DNA of 64,000 nt. Source: Leidyana gryllorum EB-2025a (Eukaryota > Apicomplexa). Below, piece after piece: positions 1 through 9,200 of the stretch; the stretch's first letter is position 1, and each line of letters begins with the position of its first letter. Made by a program: the position numbers and the translations under genes. The notes under the pieces are model-generated. The model was not told where the DNA came from. It saw nothing but the letters and a program-made list of their open reading frames with translations, and ran no database searches. The stretch lies in assembly GCA_048772705.1 (NCBI GenBank), contig JBLWGC010000185.1, positions 62,001-126,000 of the forward strand, in the 5' to 3' direction.

Positions 1-917
1 AGAACGAGCGCAATAGTCTCAATGATATCACTCAAACCGGCGACGAGTTCTTCCGACCCAAAGTCGTCTCTCTCGACGATCCCGATGTCTCCACGATGGT
101 CAACTTTTATGGCCTCTCCAAGGATTGCAAACTCGCCCCTGTCGAGTCCCCGAGACTCATCAAAGACTCCCAACCCAGGACGCCCAGATACACCTACACA
201 TTCGTCGATCCGCGCGGAGAAGAACGCTTGGATTTGGTCCACGGATACCGCCGATTCCCTCTCCTCCGCAAAGAGGACATGGAAACTAAGCTGTATTTGA
301 CTACACCTCGACTTATAGATATGGCCATGGCCATGAGAGCGCCTGTCCGCGCCCTGCAGTACGGTGTCAAGGCTTTCGACCGCTTGGACGATCGCTTCGC
401 ACAGGCTTCTGGCTCGCCCTTCAGACCAATGATGGAAGCGGCCCCATGGCTGATACCTTTCATGAGACGCAGAGTCTTGTTCGCCACTTACAAGGCTGTT
501 GAAGAAATGTTGGAGGCCGAGTGGAACTCACACAAATTGCTCGAGCTCGAAGCCGATGGGGCAGTTGCCAATGTCGATTCCATCCGTCAGCAGCGATCTG
601 ATGGGGAGGGGGCTTGGCTTGAGCCAGGTGGAGCGTACTTGATTGCGTGTAACGAGTTTGAGGCCTTGGCAGCTTCCAACTCCTCAGAGCCTCCGCGGCA
701 ACTTGGATGCCTTCGAATCCCATGCTTGCTGAGTCTGGCCGGCAATATGCAAGCATTGGTTAAGAAACAGGTCAAGGACGCCATTCTGCTTCATCTCGGT
801 GGCGGAAGTCCAATCACCTTCCGAGGCGAGAACGAAGGGGAAACATCAGAGATACAGACTCAAGACGACGCAAGTCTTGCACCTCCCACCGAGGGAACCT
901 TAGACAATGATGATTAG
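1..917 (+). CDS. 3' part of an unknown protein, cut by the window edge
   Basis: An open frame runs from base 3 to a TAG at 915-917 without a break, so the window holds only the C-terminal ~304 residues. The first in-frame ATG is at 96, but the frame is open upstream and the true start lies outside. The product is mixed charged and hydrophobic, with a likely helical middle (around RAPVRALQYGVKAFDRLDDR) and an acidic Ser/Thr-rich tail ending GTLDNDD. There is no signal peptide, membrane segment or catalytic motif that I recognise. The next gene, DHFR-TS, starts 69 bp downstream on the same strand. Function unknown; reality of the gene is likely from the long open frame and coding-like composition. 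Confidence 0.6.
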   Translation, partial: NERNSLNDITQTGDEFFRPKVVSLDDPDVSTMVNFYGLSKDCKLAPVESPRLIKDSQPRTPRYTYTFVDPRGEERLDLVHGYRRFPLLRKEDMETKLYLTTPRLIDMAMAMRAPVRALQYGVKAFDRLDDRFAQASGSPFRPMMEAAPWLIPFMRRRVLFATYKAVEEMLEAEWNSHKLLELEADGAVANVDSIRQQRSDGEGAWLEPGGAYLIACNEFEALAASNSSEPPRQLGCLRIPCLLSLAGNMQALVKKQVKDAILLHLGGGSPITFRGENEGETSEIQTQDDASLAPPTEGTLDNDD

Positions 918-986
918 ACCCTGCAGTTAGACATACTGAATCACAGAACTGATCTACCCCAAAAAGAACAATTCTCATCGTCAGCG

Positions 987-2819
987 ATGAGTAGCGGTCA
1001 ATTGAAGGTGGGCACTGTCCTCGCCAGTACCCTATCAGGTGGCATTGGATGGCGTGGAAAGCTCCCTTGGCGTATATCTGAGGTGAATGGTGTCTACCAC
1101 ACACGTGTGGCAACCAGGTGTTTGTGTAGGACCTCAAGCACTTTGAGCATATAACTACAGCAAAGGGCTGTCGTCGTAATGTGAAAGGCGTCAATGGTGT
1201 ACTGATGGGAAGGAAGACGTGGGAAAGCTTGCCAAAGAAGCCTCTGCCCGGTCGACGAAATGTAGTTGTGTCAAACAGTCTGGAGCCTTCTGTGGACGAC
1301 AAATATAAGGTTGTCAAGTCTATTGAGGAGGGACTGAGTGTTCTGGAACAGGAAGGAATCAAGACTGTGTATATTACTGGTGAGGCTGACGTGACATTAT
1401 CTAGTGTTTGGTGATTCTGCTCTCTTATGCGCAGGTGGCGGGGCTCTGTACGATGTGGCACACTCGGAGGGGTTGGCTGACAGGGTGTACTGGACGCGTG
1501 TATGTGGTTCTAAGATTAAGACGGATGCCAAGATTGACGTGGAGCACCTGCTGGCGAATTACCACGTGATTGCGATCAGCAAGACGCTGGGTGTGAAGGA
1601 CAAGTTGTCATACGACTTTTGTGTGTTGAAGAAGAGCAGCGAGGCTGACAAGAAACAGACCCTTGAAATGTCGTGGACTCCGCTGGAGGATCCATCTCGT
1701 AGCACATCGATGCCGATTATCCATCCACGACAACCTGGAGGGTTACCTCTGTTGCGTCGGTATAAGCATGATGAGTTTCAGTACCTGACGATTATGGAGG
1801 AGATCCTGGACAAGGGACTGTCAATGGACGATCGGACGGGTGTTGGGACAGTGGCCAAGTTTGGAACGATGATGCGATACGATTTGTCTCAGAGCTTTCC
1901 AATGTTGACGACGAAGCGTGTTTACTGGAAGGGTGTGTTGGTTGAGCTGCTTTGGTTTCTGCAGGGTCGGACGGACGCTAAGTATCTGGCGGAGCGGGAC
2001 GTCCACATCTGGGACGCCAATGGATCGCGGGAGTTCCTTGACGGACGAGGCCTGAAGGATCGAGCGGAGGGCGACTTGGGCCCTGTGTATGGGTTCCAAT
2101 GGCGGCACTTTGGGGCGCCCTACAAAACCTGCAATGACGACTATTCGGTGAGTTGGGGCGATCTGTGTGCCTCGGGCCGGTTTCTCTAAAAGAGACGTTC
2201 CATTGCATATCCGGCGGCAGGGCAAGGGATACGACCAAGTTATGGATGTGATCAACACCATCAAGAAGGACCCGACATCGCGGCGATTGATCGTATCGGC
2301 CTGGAACCCGGCCGCTCTGCACGAGATGGCCCTCCCACCGTGTCATATGATGTGTCAGTTCATGGTGGACCCCAAAGCGAAGGAGTTGTCTTGTCTAATG
2401 TTCCAGAGGTCTGCCGATTGGGGACTGGGCGTACCGTTCAACATTGCGTCGTATGCACTCCTCTGCCGGATAATCGCACAGCAAACGGGTCTCAAAGCGA
2501 AAGAGTTCGTCCACGTCTGTGGAAACGCCCACGTCTACAAGAACCACATAGAGCCCCTCAAGGTGAGAGTCTCTTTGCGCGTCTCCGGCCTATATAGTGT
2601 GTGTGTGTGTGAAATAGGAGCAGCTGACGCGGCTGCCTCGGCCGTTCCCGCAGCTGATAATCGATCCGAAAGTGAAGGTGAGGCCCAATTCTCTCTTCTC
2701 AAATTGACTTCTGCACCATTGTTGCCGCGCAACAGAGTATCGATGAGTACGAACCGAAACACTTCCAATTGGTTGGATATGAGCCGTGGCCGACGATTAA
2801 AATGGATATGGCGGTATAA
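987..2819 (+). CDS. DHFR-TS: Bifunctional dihydrofolate reductase-thymidylate synthase
   Basis: Makes dTMP from dUMP (TS) and regenerates tetrahydrofolate (DHFR). Six exons: 987-1082, 1130-1379, 1435-2147, 2221-2562, 2618-2677, 2736-2819, giving 514 residues in frame. The DHFR half shows [10 protein letters not shown], an acidic residue before [15 protein letters not shown] and YITGGGALYD. The TS half shows DRTGVGT, the folate-pocket segment [15 protein letters not shown], the active-site Cys in [19 protein letters not shown] and HVYKNH, and ends KMDMAV. The fused arrangement is typical of plants, alveolates and kinetoplastids and rules out animals and fungi. At the position of P. falciparum Ser108 (GRTSWES) this protein has Thr (GRKTWES). 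Intron 1 (1083-1129) carries a CACACGTGTG palindrome. Start chosen because [10 protein letters not shown] precedes the first conserved strand. Confidence 0.97.
1100..1109. repeat. CACACGTGTG palindrome in DHFR-TS intron 1
   Basis: Ten-base perfect palindrome inside the 47-bp intron 1083-1129. With flanks it reads CCACAC-AC-GTGTGG, a small hairpin. It is a divergent relative of the ACACACGTGTGTGCT motif seen in six other introns here. Confidence 0.8.
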
Positions 2820-2873
2820 AAAGCTTAGGGGGGGTTGGAAGGTGTGAGAGAGAGAGAGACAGACAGACAGATT

Positions 2874-4466
2874 ATGATTTATCACGATTATGGGGACAAT
2901 TACAGTTCTTCGGTCAGCTGGACGAGTCCGGGGCTTTATCCAACAAAACCGGTACAATCCCTCACCGAGAGTACTGCGGCTCCGCCGTTGATTGCCGCTC
3001 ACCAACGTCTGTCGTCGTGGGGCGATGACGTCCCTCGGCCCGCGAGTCAACCCGCTGCCAAGCCGCAGATTCCCGAGATAGTGTACCGTATGCCAGCGGA
3101 AGAAGACGACCGGTGTTACTATGATCAGCACGAGCAGCCACTCTATGGCACGAGAGGGAGTCCGGGTTTGGCGAGCGTCAAGTCTAACTATACAACGCCC
3201 GTCACCCCCTCTGTGGGGGTGAGTAGCCACCATCAAACCTATGGCCGGCCGACTATTGATTTGTGTCGCAGTAAAGGGGTCGCCGCCGGTCAGACACCAA
3301 CGGCTGCTCCTCAAGTGTATCAGTTTATTAACAATGGGCCGAGCTATAATGTGACGCTGACTGATAACAATAATAATGGGCACAATATGGTCTCAAAGGC
3401 AATGAATAGCGCTTTCCTGCCAACTCCGCCTCTCGCCCTCTCATCGATGATGCAGCCGGCGGCGGCCGATCTTCGTGGGTCCCGCAGCAGTGTGACTCGG
3501 TCCTCTGACTATCAGGCGAACTATATGACGTCCTCTCTGTCGAGTATCATTGGAGGCGGATGGGAACGGAGAACGTCCCCAAAGCAATTAGCGGTCACTC
3601 AGCAGATCAATATGCCGAGCCGCCGACACACCACCGCTACGACGACGACCACCACCACTGATATTCCGAGAATTGTCGGTTTGGGGGCCGCAGTGTCCCG
3701 ACTGTCCACAACCGGAGGCGGAGACACGGCCGTCAAATCGCGGACCAAACGGCTCAGACCGGTCCACGGCACTCCCGCCAGCTCGGGCATGAAGTCTCCC
3801 CCGGCCACCACTGCAAACAGCCGCAGTACAGCGACTCGCCGCAGTACAGCAACCGGTTCCCCCAAAGCCCTTTACACAAAGGCCTCTTCACACACGCGGT
3901 CCCCTAAGGGGGACGCGAGCAACAGTAATCTGGACATTGAGTTTTGGTCGGCTGAATGGGTGGACAGCGAGTCGGAGATTACTATTCGGAAGAAAAGTTT
4001 GGCCAGTCGACTGTTGACGGCCACCGGGACTGCGACAACGACCAGCGCGACTGACGAGACGCCCACCTGGCGGTCCATACCATCGCCTCCCCCAAATGTT
4101 CGAGCTCGAGGAATGTCCCCCCGAAGGTCCGCAGCGATGATTCAGGAGGAAGTCTGGTCTGATTTGGTGCCCCACAGTCGAATGCCGAGCAGTTCGTCCT
4201 TTGTGTCGAGACCGCCGGTCTCGATGCTCAAAAGATCCGCGAGACGCAAAGGGAAGAGGAAATCAGCTGCGACGGCCGCGACGGCGACGCAGTCGAAGGC
4301 AAAGGCAAAGGCAAAATCCCCCTCAACGCGGAAGAGAGGGGTCGAAGGCGCAGTACCGCGGGTCGCCCGGGCAGCCGATCCGCCGTACACTCTGAATGTG
4401 TCACAGATATCGTGGAGTGAGTGTGCGCAAGTTGGCTATTGGAAACAGGTTTTCTGTTGTGAATGA
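2874..4466 (+). CDS. Ser/Thr-rich low-complexity protein, unknown function
   Basis: Single open exon of about 530 codons. The frame is open slightly further 5', but the first ATG is at 2874 (MIYHDYGDNYSSSV). The protein is rich in Ser, Thr, Arg and Pro. It has a Thr run near 3640-3660, an SRSTATRRSTATGSPK-like basic stretch, and a Lys/Ala-rich tail (KAKAKAKSP), followed by one Trp-rich patch (EFWSAEWVDSESEIT). No folded domain is recognised; it looks like a disordered, basic, possibly nuclear or cytoskeletal protein. A GTGAGT near 4417 could be a donor that removes the last ~15 codons, so the exact C-terminus is uncertain. It starts 54 bp after DHFR-TS on the same strand. Confidence 0.55.
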   Translation: MIYHDYGDNYSSSVSWTSPGLYPTKPVQSLTESTAAPPLIAAHQRLSSWGDDVPRPASQPAAKPQIPEIVYRMPAEEDDRCYYDQHEQPLYGTRGSPGLASVKSNYTTPVTPSVGVSSHHQTYGRPTIDLCRSKGVAAGQTPTAAPQVYQFINNGPSYNVTLTDNNNNGHNMVSKAMNSAFLPTPPLALSSMMQPAAADLRGSRSSVTRSSDYQANYMTSSLSSIIGGGWERRTSPKQLAVTQQINMPSRRHTTATTTTTTTDIPRIVGLGAAVSRLSTTGGGDTAVKSRTKRLRPVHGTPASSGMKSPPATTANSRSTATRRSTATGSPKALYTKASSHTRSPKGDASNSNLDIEFWSAEWVDSESEITIRKKSLASRLLTATGTATTTSATDETPTWRSIPSPPPNVRARGMSPRRSAAMIQEEVWSDLVPHSRMPSSSSFVSRPPVSMLKRSARRKGKRKSAATAATATQSKAKAKAKSPSTRKRGVEGAVPRVARAADPPYTLNVSQISWSECAQVGYWKQVFCCE

Positions 4467-4493
4467 TAAAGTCGCAGCCCGAGTTGTTTAGAT

Positions 4494-4566
4494 CACCGCT
4501 CGCTCGCTCGCTCGCTCGTCTGACGGTCGCTCACTCTCTCACTCACTCTCACTCACTCACTCACTA
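4494..4566. repeat. Simple tetranucleotide tract (CTCG)n then (CTCA)n
   Basis: About five CTCG units pass into irregular CTCA/CACT units in the gap between two convergent genes. A similar (CTCG)n tract recurs near 53018-53034. Confidence 0.85.
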
Positions 4567-4579
4567 ACTGCCACCGACC

Positions 4580-6529
4580 TCAGCAACGCTCAAAGGCGGC
4601 CAGAAGTTTGGGAAGTCCAGCGATGACACGGATGGGTATTATAGAGGAGGCTGACAGGTCGCGGTCCCCGTCGAGTTGATCGACCACGAGGGTCGGTTCC
4701 ATCTGGCGAGCTGTGGAGCGTACGGCAGAGAAGAGGTATTCGGAGGCGGCGGATCGGCGGCTTTGGTGAGCCGCTGAGAGCCAATTGGCGCTCTCAAGTT
4801 GAAACAATTTGGACGCGAGAGACTGTGGAGTGGTGTCTTTGCCGCTCGGTGACAACATCCATTGGATCCAGCCGCCAATGTCGGGACTGTCAGTGATCGC
4901 ACGCATAAACATCAATTTTGAAAACACTCACTCTAAGTATAGCAGCGGAACCGTCTCCAGGTGGAGGAGAGGGGTCTCGGTGACGCTGAGAGGGCCTCTC
5001 TTCAAGTTTGACACCCCGCCCTCCGACGGCACACCCGCTGCTTCCAGGAAGGGTGACAGGCCAACGGGAGGGCTGAGACGCGCCGTTTTGACAAAACGCG
5101 GACTCCTTTCGTCGGCAAAGTCGCGTTCCAACAGGTCTGCGTGCGACACCACCACCACAGGTTATCAAATGACTGAAAAGAAACGCGCTCACGCTGGATG
5201 AAAGGTCGAAGATCGGCGATCATCAAATTCCGTTCGTACGAGAGTACTGCAACACCGAGTTCAACAAATCCAATCAGATGGATAGTGTCCCAGAAGTGTT
5301 GAGAAGAGATTTTGTCCTGTTGAATTTGATCAATAATGTGTTCGGCGGTGACCATGTTGGGAGAGGGAGAGGGTGTGGCAGCGGCAACGGAGGACGAGAG
5401 AGTATCATTGGGGGTCTTGGGTTGTTTGGAGGGTCGGATCTGAAGGTTTGTGAGCTGAGTGGCGTTGTGGAGTTGAGTTCGTATGGCGGTGACCAGAGAA
5501 GAGATTATATGGGGCTCGTCTTTGCAAACAAACTTGGATTTCGCCGGGTCCGCATTCGGATCGATGATGTTCGGCGGCAGACGCACAGACAGATATACGA
5601 ATATCAGCCGTTCCTTTGGAACGCATTCATTGTACATTAGGCGCAGAGCGCGTCTGACAGGCGGGGCAAAGAGTGTGTGTGGGCAAAGAGACCGTTGCGT
5701 CGCACCTGATGCCTGGCCATTGGACTGGTCGGTTATTGACAAAGACTGTAAAGTGTGAGATCTCTTTGACATTTCTGTCGGGTGTCGCTACGGGCGACAG
5801 GAGGCCTTCGGCGTCATAGACAGTGTCTGAATCAGTGAATTCGACGAGTGTATTGGCCAAGTTGGTACTGAACAGTTTTCCGATAACAGTCCTTTTGCTG
5901 TCGATGCATCGGTCCTTTTGCGCTTTGGTGGCGAGGACAGTGGTGGCCGTTGTGGTGGCATCAGAGACAGTGAAAGAACAGTCGGAGAAGTGGATAGCGA
6001 TGTCGGTGAGCATTTCTACGATAGCCGCGCGTTCATTGTTGGCGTCGCCGAGTCGACGTCGATGGGGATGCTGCCGAAACAGATTCAGGACTGTCACCAC
6101 AGTCCCTCGCGGCATAGCCTGCGGTTTGGAGGATATGAGGGCTCCATTGGCGTATTGAGCGCAGAACCCGCGAGTGGCGGCGGCTGTCTTGGATGCGACA
6201 CTGAGATCACTCGTGTAGCTTAGCACCGATAAGGCCTCTCCCCGGAACCCAAAGGTAGAAAGCGCTGAGATATCAGCGTGAGTGGCGATTTTACTCGTCG
6301 AGTAGCGTTCACATAATTTCGATTTGTCATTCTCGTCAATGCCGGTGCCATTATCAGTGACTTGGATCGTTCCATAGCCTCCCTGTTTCAAAAGGATTCT
6401 AACACTCGTCGCTTCCGCATCGAGGGAATTGTCAATAAGTTCCTTGACGACATTTCGGGGATAATTGTAAATCTCTCCCGCCGCTATCAACTTGACACTC
6501 TCATCATCGAGAGTTCGGATCTTTGCCAT
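4580..6529 (-). CDS. MLH1: DNA mismatch-repair protein MLH1
   Basis: MutL homolog that, with a PMS partner, couples mismatch recognition to excision. Exons (5' to 3'): 5706-6529, 5193-5653, 4932-5136, 4580-4886, all in frame, 598 residues. The GHKL ATPase is intact: KLIAAGE, the general-base Glu in VKELIDNSLDA, DNGTGI, the TSKI loop, FGFRGEAL and the second strand FVNNRPV. The middle linker is Ser/Thr/Pro-rich. The C-terminal domain ends exactly in FERC, the signature terminus of MLH1 (not PMS) proteins. It is shorter than the human protein (756), mainly in the linker. The start is the ATG at 6527-6529; the codon before it is GTG. The sequence ATTTTTG lies two bases upstream. It faces the next gene with about 40 bp between start codons. 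Confidence 0.95.
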
Positions 6530-6570
6530 CACAAAAATAGTATTTCACACTGTGTGGGCGGACACTGGGG
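6530..6570. promoter_or_regulatory. 41-bp gap between divergent start codons (MLH1 / ORC3-like gene)
   Basis: Both transcripts must be driven from this gap or from inside the neighbouring coding region. On the MLH1 strand ATTTTTG ends two bases before the ATG. No TATA box is seen. Confidence 0.55.
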
Positions 6571-8253
6571 ATGACGACCTATGATATGTACCAACGGTTT
6601 CTCACTCAACTCGATTTAGAACCCCTCCCCCTCAACACACCACCCGTCACCGTCACCACAATCCCTCGGCCTTCCACAGGACGGAAGAACACTAACAACA
6701 GCCTCCAACCCGATGACATGGAGGACGACAGCTCGCAGTCCCAACCGGTAGACGACGAAATCCGACGCTATTTCTCCTCCGACCTCCACGGAGACCCCCG
6801 AATACCGCTCTTACTGCGAGGCTGGAACTGTTCGCAGGCCCAGGCGGTCCGAGACGCCGACCATTTGGCCCGAATCTTAGACCCCGCGGCCTTTGCCGTC
6901 CTCCGGTACTCTTCAGGAGACTCACTGGACGATCTGCTGGACGCCATTATCGATTTAGGCCCCAATGAGAGCGCCCAGGCCACCTCGGCGGGCGAGTTCA
7001 GAAGCAGCGACGAGGACGTCGACGATGACGATGACACACTCTCACACATTACAGGCCGCGCTGACAGCCGATCGCAGTGCAGTCGGAGGTCTCAGTACAG
7101 TCGGCGGTCTCAGCACAGTCAGAAGACGGCGTCACGGGGTGTAACCGGTGGACAGCCGACGCGGGGGAGACGTCTGGCTGCCGAGAAGGCAATGTCGAGT
7201 TTTGCCCGGAAACGCTCTAACGCGTCGGCCAGCGGCTACTCCTCCTCTACGGCTAACCTCAAATATCACCCATCTCTGCACTCCGAGTCTGACTTTTGTC
7301 CCGAAGACGAGGACGACGACGAAGAGATCGATGAGATCGATCACTCTTTCGATGACGAGAGCGATGAGTATTACGACGACGACGACGAGGAGGAGGAGGA
7401 GGACGACAATGTTAACGATCCCGACCGGGGATGCACAGTGGAGCTGAGTGTGAGAGCGCCGTGTGATGTTATTGATGTGGTGCTGTCGTCGGCGTCCCCC
7501 TCAATGGTGAGGGAACAGCGACGGCGTCGGCGAGCGGAAGCGGGAGCGGATTCGGGCGATCCGTCCGATCCGTCGTGGTCGACTCCGACCATCAAGGGTT
7601 TGACAATGGCGATTCAGTGTTTGAATTGTTCGGGAAGGCGACTTATTGTCATAATGGATAACGCTGACTATGTTACCCGGGGCGAATGGTTGGATTTGAC
7701 AGAGTTTCTGAGTGCGTTGAGCAAACGTAATTTGCGATTGGGCGTCGTGGCTATCTATGCGACATCAATAGGACTGATAAGTGCCAAGCTGGGGGTGGAA
7801 GGTGCGGATGTGTATACAGTGCGATGGCGTCGGGGGAGTATATATTGCGGTTCAGCGCTTCCCCCGGTGGACAAAGGCGACCCTTTGCCACTGTACGCGC
7901 CGGCGGTGTCGACGGTGAATCAGTATCCGGAAGTGATTGTGAATTTGTTTCTGAATCTGCGGAGGTCACAGACATCCGCAACAGTGAATGGTTTGAATCT
8001 GTATCTACAGTGGTTAAAACAGGAAGAACTGTTTGATCTTAAAGCCTCAGAATCTGAGCAGAATCGATGCAAATGTCGTCGGTGCAGTCTGGGAGTGTTT
8101 CTACTCCAGCTGTTTTTGATCGAGAAGTCTGGACTGGTGACACTGAAAGTTACGAAAGGAAGTTTGGCGATGGCCGCAAACTCCAACAAACGTCCCAGCG
8201 GCTCCATCGATATGGACGTCGCCAAACTCTTAGAAACACTCAGTATAGCGTGA
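6571..8253 (+). CDS. Acidic protein with an ORC3-like AAA+-type segment (tentative)
   Basis: Single exon, 560 residues, no intron needed. The N-terminal third has a helical segment (IPLLLRGWNCSQAQAVRDAD). The centre is a Ser/Arg then Asp/Glu-rich disordered region with a run of acidic codons at about 7300-7410. Around 7620-7790 there is a strand-helix-strand unit, RLIVIMDNADYVTRGEWLDL then LGVVAIYATSIGLI, which resembles the degenerate Walker-B and sensor region of ORC3-type replication proteins; no Walker A was found. The C-terminal part is helical and ends LLETLSIA. The ORC3 assignment rests on my pattern recognition of one segment and is weak. It is divergent from MLH1 and convergent with the gene downstream (104 bp between stops). 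Confidence 0.6.
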   Translation: MTTYDMYQRFLTQLDLEPLPLNTPPVTVTTIPRPSTGRKNTNNSLQPDDMEDDSSQSQPVDDEIRRYFSSDLHGDPRIPLLLRGWNCSQAQAVRDADHLARILDPAAFAVLRYSSGDSLDDLLDAIIDLGPNESAQATSAGEFRSSDEDVDDDDDTLSHITGRADSRSQCSRRSQYSRRSQHSQKTASRGVTGGQPTRGRRLAAEKAMSSFARKRSNASASGYSSSTANLKYHPSLHSESDFCPEDEDDDEEIDEIDHSFDDESDEYYDDDDEEEEEDDNVNDPDRGCTVELSVRAPCDVIDVVLSSASPSMVREQRRRRRAEAGADSGDPSDPSWSTPTIKGLTMAIQCLNCSGRRLIVIMDNADYVTRGEWLDLTEFLSALSKRNLRLGVVAIYATSIGLISAKLGVEGADVYTVRWRRGSIYCGSALPPVDKGDPLPLYAPAVSTVNQYPEVIVNLFLNLRRSQTSATVNGLNLYLQWLKQEELFDLKASESEQNRCKCRRCSLGVFLLQLFLIEKSGLVTLKVTKGSLAMAANSNKRPSGSIDMDVAKLLETLSIA

Positions 8254-8357
8254 AATGGTATTTTGAACGACCCGACCTCCAAACTCCAAACAAACACAGA
8301 CAGAACAGAACTCATTGCCATTATCGATCGCCGCCTATGGGGCGACTCTTCCTTCAC

Positions 8358-9161
8358 TCAAAAATGTGATAACATCATCACAGCAATCAGCAGAACGGTA
8401 ATCGTCGTCGAACTCCTCAGCAGAAGACCGCCGCTAAACATCGCGTTGAAAGCAGAATTGGCATTTTGTGAGGATCCGACGAGGTCTCGGCGACCAGTGT
8501 ATTTGACTTGATACTGGATATCCCGAGACTCAACATTTCGGACAGTTCGGCACCCAGTAGGATACTCTATATATATATACGGGGCCTTCCCCTCCAAAAT
8601 CAGATTACTCAAAGTCTCGTCACTGACCACAACTTCTGGAGTGCCGTCCTCTGCTTCCAAGGGAACCTTTTCATTGTCCGAAGGGCCCACTTCGCCCCCC
8701 ACCACTCTGCAGTCGCGTCGGTCCACGGTCAAAGCGTTGGACTCCGAGGGCTGACGCTGCACATAACGCACGTGATAGGGACACTCCTCCGGGGGGGGAC
8801 TCGCTTCGCTCTCGAGGGGGTCAAGTCGAAATGACAGGCGGCCAGACGGCACCGGGTACACAAGTGCACGACCGTGAACGGGAAAAAGCTCCAAGACGTC
8901 AAAACCCATTCGAACAGTCTGCAAAGCCGTGCCAATGACACACGTTGGAAAATGGACAGCCGTCAAGTTGTGCTTCGATATGAATTCGCATTCCGAAGGC
9001 ACACTCAACAGACACTCATTGACCCCCTCCACATTAACGACCTCTCGTTCTGAACAGTACTCTGTCATACATTCCGGGTTCGAGTCTGTCAGAACTACAA
9101 AATTGTAAATGTAACCGCTGCAGCAAACGCTCAGTAATGCCACCAACAGCCAACCATTCAT
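8358..9161 (-). CDS. Cys-containing surface protein with signal peptide and GPI-anchor-type tail
   Basis: 267 residues in one exon. The ATG at 9159-9161 begins MNGWLLVALLSVCCSG, a clear signal peptide. The open frame extends nine codons further 5' but that would spoil the signal. The ectodomain has about eight Cys residues (for example PECMTEYCSE, VNECLLSVPSECEF, EECPYHV, RRDCRVV, TGCRTV) and an N-glycosylation site (KHNLTAV). The C-terminus has small residues (SSQNANSAF) followed by a hydrophobic tail TVLLIAVMMLSHF with no cytoplasmic domain, as in GPI-anchored proteins. A single transmembrane helix is the alternative. No known family recognised. It is divergent from IPI1 with 39 bp between start codons. 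Confidence 0.72.
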   Translation of the reverse strand: MNGWLLVALLSVCCSGYIYNFVVLTDSNPECMTEYCSEREVVNVEGVNECLLSVPSECEFISKHNLTAVHFPTCVIGTALQTVRMGFDVLELFPVHGRALVYPVPSGRLSFRLDPLESEASPPPEECPYHVRYVQRQPSESNALTVDRRDCRVVGGEVGPSDNEKVPLEAEDGTPEVVVSDETLSNLILEGKAPYIYIEYPTGCRTVRNVESRDIQYQVKYTGRRDLVGSSQNANSAFNAMFSGGLLLRSSTTITVLLIAVMMLSHF

Positions 9162-9200
9162 TCTCCCATAAATATATAACCGTTCCAAAAGAAAAACTAT
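9162..9200. promoter_or_regulatory. 39-bp gap between divergent start codons (surface protein / IPI1)
   Basis: A/T-rich gap with ATAAATATATAA on the + strand, about 20 bp before the IPI1 ATG. This is the only TATA-like string in the short divergent gaps of this window. Confidence 0.5.

Noticed and set aside
613-640. Sequence close to the 3' end of a perkinsid/dinoflagellate spliced leader (complement CACCTGGCTCAAG)
   Set aside because: It lies inside an open reading frame, lacks the rest of the leader and has no adjacent donor GT. A similar CTGGCTCAAA at about 32926 is also plain coding sequence.
814-1461. 215-codon minus-strand open frame across the DHFR exons
   Set aside because: It is the antisense of a clearly functional gene.
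2535-3383. 282-codon minus-strand open frame
   Set aside because: It overlaps the DHFR-TS 3' exons and the low-complexity gene, with no motif or start context.
8370-9160. Long open frames on the + strand opposite the surface-protein gene
   Set aside because: They lack family motifs and splice context, whereas the minus frame has a signal peptide, Cys pattern and GPI-like tail.
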